A stretch of 64,000 nt of DNA from positions 103,538,485 to 103,602,484 of the forward strand of contig OZ023273.1 in the NCBI GenBank assembly GCA_964007475.1. Direction: 5' to 3'. The notes under the pieces were generated by a model. The model was not told the DNA's origin. It saw nothing but the letters and a program-made list of their open reading frames with translations, and searched no databases. This document shows, piece by piece, positions 59,018 through 64,000 of this stretch (position 1 is the stretch's first letter; the number at the start of each line of letters is the position of its first letter). The DNA comes from Hybos culiciformis (taxonomy: Eukaryota > Arthropoda > Insecta > Diptera > Hybotidae). The position numbers and the translations under genes are program-made.

Positions 59018-59390
59018 CGGGGGATCGAACTTGGCACCTTCAGAATTGTAATCCGATATTCTATCCACTCAGCCATATTGCCCTTATGATTTTAGCTTTC
59101 TAAAATAACATAAAAGAGCACTTGTCTCCTTTAATAATTAAAATCGCCGGAATTTATTTTAAAAATTTCTCTCTTATTTTCTTCCTTCCTAATCGTATTC
59201 ATGAACCCGTTTATTTCATTCCACTAACCGTATTAAAGAACAAAACAGAAGTTGAACTATATTATTTATATTATTTAGAAGAATACTCTTTATATGATTT
59301 TAGAAAGCAAAAATTATATGGCCATATGGCTTAGTGGATAGAACGCCAGACTAATAAGTCTGAAGGTGCCAGGTTCGAACCCAATTATGG
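59018..59390. mobile_element. Foldback of two tRNA-like SINE heads
   Basis: A tRNA-like segment on the minus strand (59018-59090; B-box side GGATCGAACTTGGCACC) and one on the plus strand (59315-59390; A box TGGCTTAGTGG, B box GGTTCGAACCC) face away from a common centre, and the homology continues inward as TTTTAGAAAGC on both sides. The arms are about 100 bp. A SINE tail module follows at 59490-59540. The 70-codon frame inside (59122-59334) is not recognised. Confidence 0.65.
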
Positions 59391-59540
59391 TTTTTTTTTT
59401 TTTTAATATTTGAAAAAAATGATGACGGCCGATTCTCAGAAAAATGATGACGATTCTCAGAAAAGTTCTATATGAAAATGGATTTTTACCCTCTACCAAA
59501 TTTCTTCCAACGTCGCTAAAGAAGTATAAACTTCAAAAAT

Positions 59541-62500
59541 TGTTCATTTTCTTGAAAACTTTGCTGTGAACGATTAAGTTTACATTTTTCTTTAATTACT
59601 TGTTTATTTTCTTCGAAGTTAAATGGATGGCAACCCCTTTTGTATTCCATGAAAATGTAGTAAAAAGAAAACTTTTAAACATTGTTAATTTTAACTTTTA
59701 ATTATTATAAAATCCAAAATTCACATTAAATTTACATAATTATTTTAATTGCTTTTATAACTTTAAATTCTATTAAGCAGAATTAAGAAAATTTATTGCT
59801 ATAATATGTTAAGTTGATTGGTTTTGATATTCTTTTCTTAACGAAACTCTGTAGTTTACACGACGACGGCAAGTGGGTTGAAAAATAAAAGTGAAAAAAA
59901 AAATACATGGAAGTTAAAACGAGAAAGAATTTACCATCGTTGGTCTTCGTATTTGTTGTCCTTAAGAGAACATACCTTATTTTTTCTTTACTTGTAATGC
60001 ATGAATAATAGTTTTGCACTTACTTATAGATAAAAACCTTTTAATTTTCGATAAAATTCCCACTTTGTTGAACATTGTTAATTTAAATGTTTTATCTCAC
60101 GACGACGATGACATGGTTATTGTCCCAATATAAGGTCAGTTCATAAGTATTAAAATTAACTTTGTTGTTGATTATGTTAAAAGCGAAAAAAAGTATTCTG
60201 CTTTTATTTGAATTTTTTTTTTTAATTATATACGTACCATTTTCATTTATACCTTGATTAATGTGATAAAAGCCTTTTCAGCAGTGAAACAAAAAAAAAT
60301 ATAATGCGGTAAAAGGAAAGTAATTTTTACTATCAAGGATACACTATAACATTAATGGAAAATTTCATTTTGTAAAAAAAAATTTGTATAGTATAGTTTT
60401 CTTGCGGTTTGTGCTTTTTTTTTGTTTTCTACTTTTTTTTAACATTTTCCATCTGGTCATGTTGCACAATGACTTTAACAGAGATTTTTGAGGAAAAAAA
60501 AATAAACAAAAATTTAATTGAGAAAAAAGTATTTTTATTTCATTTTCTAACTAACGTAATAAAAATATAGAAATTAATTAAAAACTTTTTGTCCTCCTTT
60601 TGATTCATTTAGAAATGGGAACTAGATTGATAATTTCTTCTGGTTTCAGTTATGATGAAAGATGTTATATATACCATCTAATTTAACTTCATCACAAGAG
60701 AATGTGAAAAATATAAAATATTTGTTTAAAAAGTTAATTATTTGAAATGAATTAAAAATGTTATCGAGAGTCGAGTTTAATTGATATAAAAATCAAATGA
60801 GTTTTAATTGAACTTTATTTTTTTGTTGTAAATGGTTGAAAAATCTGCTATTAAAGTTTTTTTCTAAATCTCAAATAAAATATGTATTAAAAACAGTTAA
60901 GCTATTAGCTAACAATTATTCAATTATTGATTCTGACCAAATTCTGAATAGCCATGCCATTTATTATAACAAAAATAAATTTTAATTTTAAGACTTTATA
61001 TTTAGATTTAAATTTAGATCATAAGTAGAAGGGCTTTTCTTTGTGTGTAATTCAAATATCAATTTTCAAGTGCTTAGAGCAGAATCGACAATTTGGTTAA
61101 CATGAAAATTTTTCATATTACTATACAATGTATCCACGTACGTGTATCTCTGAATTTTGATTTTAAGTTAAAATTTTTTTAAAATAATTATTTCAAGTTT
61201 AAATTCCTTTAAAAATGTTTATTTCATAGTCAACTTTAATTATTTTATTCATTGATTCAACAACCTTAAGCCCTTAAACAGGTAAAATGACTTTAGAAAT
61301 CAACAATGCAGAAAAATAAAATAAGTTACAAGGGAATTATTTATTTTTATTTTTTTTTTAATCGTTACAAGTATCAGAGATTATGAGTTCTTTTGGAAAA
61401 TTATTATACTTAAAAAAAAAGGTACATTAAAAGAAAATTTTGTCTTTTATTAAAAAAAAAAAAAAGGAAAAAATTTGCCACTAGCTAAAATTTTATATTC
61501 AAGTAAAAATAATAAAATAACACAAATATAAAATAGTTTCATTAAGAATGTACTATAATTTTGGAAATAGTGTAAGGCTTCTAAAATAGTATTGGGATTG
61601 GATTTCTATTATATAAAATTACAATACACGCTTCTTAACCAAGATATTTTCTATTACTTTAATTAAATGTTATCTAAAATTTAAAATTTTATACAGAAAT
61701 TCTTCTTGTACCGATATATTCATTTATGGCATACTTTTTTTTACACTACGTTTTTCAATAATTGAAATTTTTTTTCTTTTTTACACCAAAGAAATAAAAA
61801 AGGGGTTAATTATAAGCTCAAAAAACAAAAAACAAATCTATCTATCTATCTACCACAAGAAATAATTAGCTAATACGAGAGTTTTATCTTATTTTTTTCT
61901 TAAATTTTTTTTTTTTTGATAACACCAATTTTATATTTACTGGACAAATGATTTATCGTCTCGTAGATATAGAAACAACAACATCAGATAATTTATTTTT
62001 CAAACCTGACAGTTCAATTTTCTTTTGTTCAAAAACAAATATACAAATTTTCAATTTTTTATAAATATGTATATATTATGTTTAGTATACTGTACAGTAC
62101 ATATATTTTTTTCAGATCTATATGCATAAAATTTTTAATAATTTTTTTCTATAAAGGTCGCAGCTGGAATAACCATAACAACATAAAAACGCTTCAATTT
62201 TTCACAATGCGTCTTTAATTTTAAATAGAATTTTGACATAAATTTTCATCAATATTGAAAACGTTTTTGAATATAAAAGAATGTTTTGATTCATTCGAAT
62301 TAAATTTAATTTTTTTCGATAAACAATGCTTTGAAGTTTGCAGAAGAAGAAAATATTTACATACTTAAGCTTCGATTTGACTTGATGTTCAGGGGTTTTT
62401 AAAATTATTAGTAAAATATTATTATAATTATATTAGATTTTTAATATTATTTTCATTAAAATTACCTTTTATTTGTTGGTCTTGTCTGGTTAGATGCAAA

Positions 62501-62604
62501 TACGAATGTTCAGAATTTTATTTATTATTATAATATATTATTAAATTAGTATAATAGTTACCTATTTTGTTGTTTACATCTTAAACAGTAACAAAAAAAA
62601 CTCA
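59541..62604. other. AT-rich DNA, nothing recognised
   Basis: Long A/T runs; no gene, RNA or TSD-bounded element seen. Confidence 0.5.
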
Positions 62605-62612
62605 CTCTCGAA

Positions 62613-63504
62613 TAGGGATGTCAATTATCCGGACTTTCAGATATCCGGATATCGAATAGCTTAAACCTGAAATATCCGGATATCCGGATATATTCGGATA
62701 TTTGCAAGATTCCGAAATTTGGAAAAGAAAATCTAAATATTTGGACTTTTACGTTCATTTTATTCGATATTAATTCAAAAAAAAAAAGAAAATATATAAT
62801 TAAATTAATATAGTTTTATTATTTATATATTATAGTCATTATTAAAATAGAATTTCAAGAATAATGTAAACTGAATTTTACTTCGTAATCTTATTGAAAA
62901 TGTTCCACCCACCGAAAAAACTCCCTGATTGCTGGTAGATGTTGGTTTAATTGTATGAAGGGCATTCAAAAGCTCTTCCAAGCCGTGAGTTAGTTTTCCA
63001 TTGCCTTCAAGAAGTTCTTTTTGTAGAGTCAAAATTATTTTCAAATTTCCTTGGAGTTTCACTGGTCAAAATACAAACTAATATATACATTTTTATATCA
63101 ATTTTAATTTTAATTTTAATTTTAATTCTTATTTGAAAGGAAACTAAATTCTAATCTCAAAAAAATTAGAGATTTCGTTTATATATTTGAAATAGAGTAA
63201 TACAATTTTGTATCTACATTTAAAAAATATGAAGGATTTAATATGTTGTGCACAGCCAACAATTCTAATTTTTGAAATGACAAAAATCTACATTCTCGAC
63301 AACATGGTAATTAAAAAAGGATTGTCGGTCTTACAAAATAGTTCGTAGATTTTTTGAAAACGCCAATACACAGATTTTATATTTAATAAAAAAATATTAA
63401 AAGTCGGAGAAAAAATCAAAAAAATATCCGGATTTCGAATAATCCGTAAATCCAGAAAATATCCGTATAGTTCAAACCGAATACTAACCGGATTGCCATC
63501 CCTA
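62613..63504. mobile_element. hAT transposon remnant (892 bp)
   Basis: Inverted ends TAGGGATGTCAAT / TAGGGATGGCAAT and a perfect 8-bp TSD CTCTCGAA (62605-62612, 63505-63512). Subterminal ATATCCGGATATCC repeats at the left and ATCCGGAT / AATCCGTAAATCC at the right. Contains a broken transposase C-terminus. Confidence 0.88.
62823..63062 (-). pseudogene. hAT transposase C-terminal dimerisation fragment
   Basis: The minus-strand frame encodes PTSTSNQGVFSVGGTF followed by RLRSKI. This matches the conserved hAT C-terminal pattern (PTS...ERxFSxxG...R). The domain's usual E-R is changed to Q-G, and no upstream catalytic region remains in the 892-bp element. Confidence 0.65.
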
Positions 63505-63512
63505 CTCTCGAA

Positions 63513-64000
63513 CTACATGTAAAAGAAAATCAAAAGAAAATTTCAAAGAGAATGAACAAAATGATAAAAACAATATTCGAACTATTATGTTTTTATAAGA
63601 TAAAAAAATGTAAAAAATATGGTTTAGGTAGTTTTTCTTTAGAAAAGAAACGAATGACATAAAACTATTCATTTTCTTAAAATTTATGTTATAAAATTCT
63701 TTTGAATGGTAAGAAAACTATGAGGATTAGAAATTTGGTTGAAAGTAGCTCGCAAAACATTACGAGTATTATCCTAAGTTTAAAACGTTTTCAGTATTTA
63801 CGTTTTACGATTTTATTTTTCAATTCAGGAAAACTAAATTTTCCTCCACAGCCCTATTTGTTCGAATATTTTTTTTAGTTTATTTATGGTGTTCTAATTT
63901 ATTAATAAATTAAAGCGTAGAATACATGAAAATTACTATTTTCCTTTTACCATTACAGATAGAGGCGGATTTTAACAAGTTGAGGCCCTAGGCAAAAATC
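63513..64000. other. AT-rich DNA at window edge
   Basis: No gene recognised. GGCGGATTTTAACAAG near 63964 might be the start of another hAT-like element that runs off the window; not testable here. Confidence 0.4.

Noticed and set aside
59315..59390. Functional tRNA gene
   Set aside because: A and B boxes are present but the acceptor arm does not close properly and other copies are diverged; SINE head.

Overview
This is AT-rich, intron-rich eukaryotic DNA, almost certainly from an insect. The one host gene I can recognise is a methuselah-like class-B-type GPCR (closest to the insect mthl1 group). It lies on the minus strand, with exons from about 34.4 kb down to 2.0 kb and very long introns. 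The species cannot be named from the sequence. No bacterial or organellar genes, rRNA, functional tRNA or CRISPR array were seen.

Layout. 1-470: edge of a decayed Polinton/Maverick-like DNA polymerase gene. 1996-34397: mthl1-like gene; ectodomain plus TM1-2 exon at 33.5-34.4 kb, TM3 exon at 20.7 kb, TM4, TM5, TM6-7 and C-terminal exons between 4.2 and 2.0 kb. Its splice phases agree from TM3 to the last exon, but the ectodomain exon carries an in-frame TGA and two frame changes, the last exon carries one frame change, and the exon joining TM2 to TM3 was not found. The introns are packed with short DNA transposons, many with visible target-site duplications (TSDs): hAT-type (8-bp TSD) at 10816-11974, 14783-15333 and 19443-20031; PIF/Harbinger-like (TWA TSD) at 4331-4714, 18567-20080, 18918-19318 and 21546-22116; piggyBac-like (TTAA) at 28671-29669; a foldback MULE relative at 23201-24076; also tRNA-derived SINE pieces, a 12-bp minisatellite and several tandem arrays. 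A 200-N gap lies at 37552-37751.

39.7-58.8 kb is a nest of insertions. A 0.3-kb inverted duplication has one intact arm (39731-40041); the other arm is split by a hAT-type element (41596-58642, TSD ATATATAC). That hAT contains a 15.6-kb foldback Mutator-like element (41711-57284, TSD ATCTGAAAT), which contains an intact 7.2-kb BEL/Pao retrotransposon (47618-54827, TSD CATGT). The foldback MULE has long ends built from palindromic tandem units. It carries a five-exon coiled-coil gene on the minus strand and a spliced transposase gene on the plus strand (FLYWCH-like N-terminus, DDE core, RING C-terminus). The BEL element sits in the second intron of the transposase gene, so the transposase exons are not broken by it. 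Its two LTRs look identical, so it inserted recently.

Functionally the window is one receptor gene plus layers of mobile DNA. The most interesting point is that the two foldback MULE relatives (41711-57284 and 23201-24076) share outer ends, 9-bp TSDs and a palindromic unit design (GCGG edge, variable arm, CATTTTKCAAAATGA core), while the variable arm differs completely between them.
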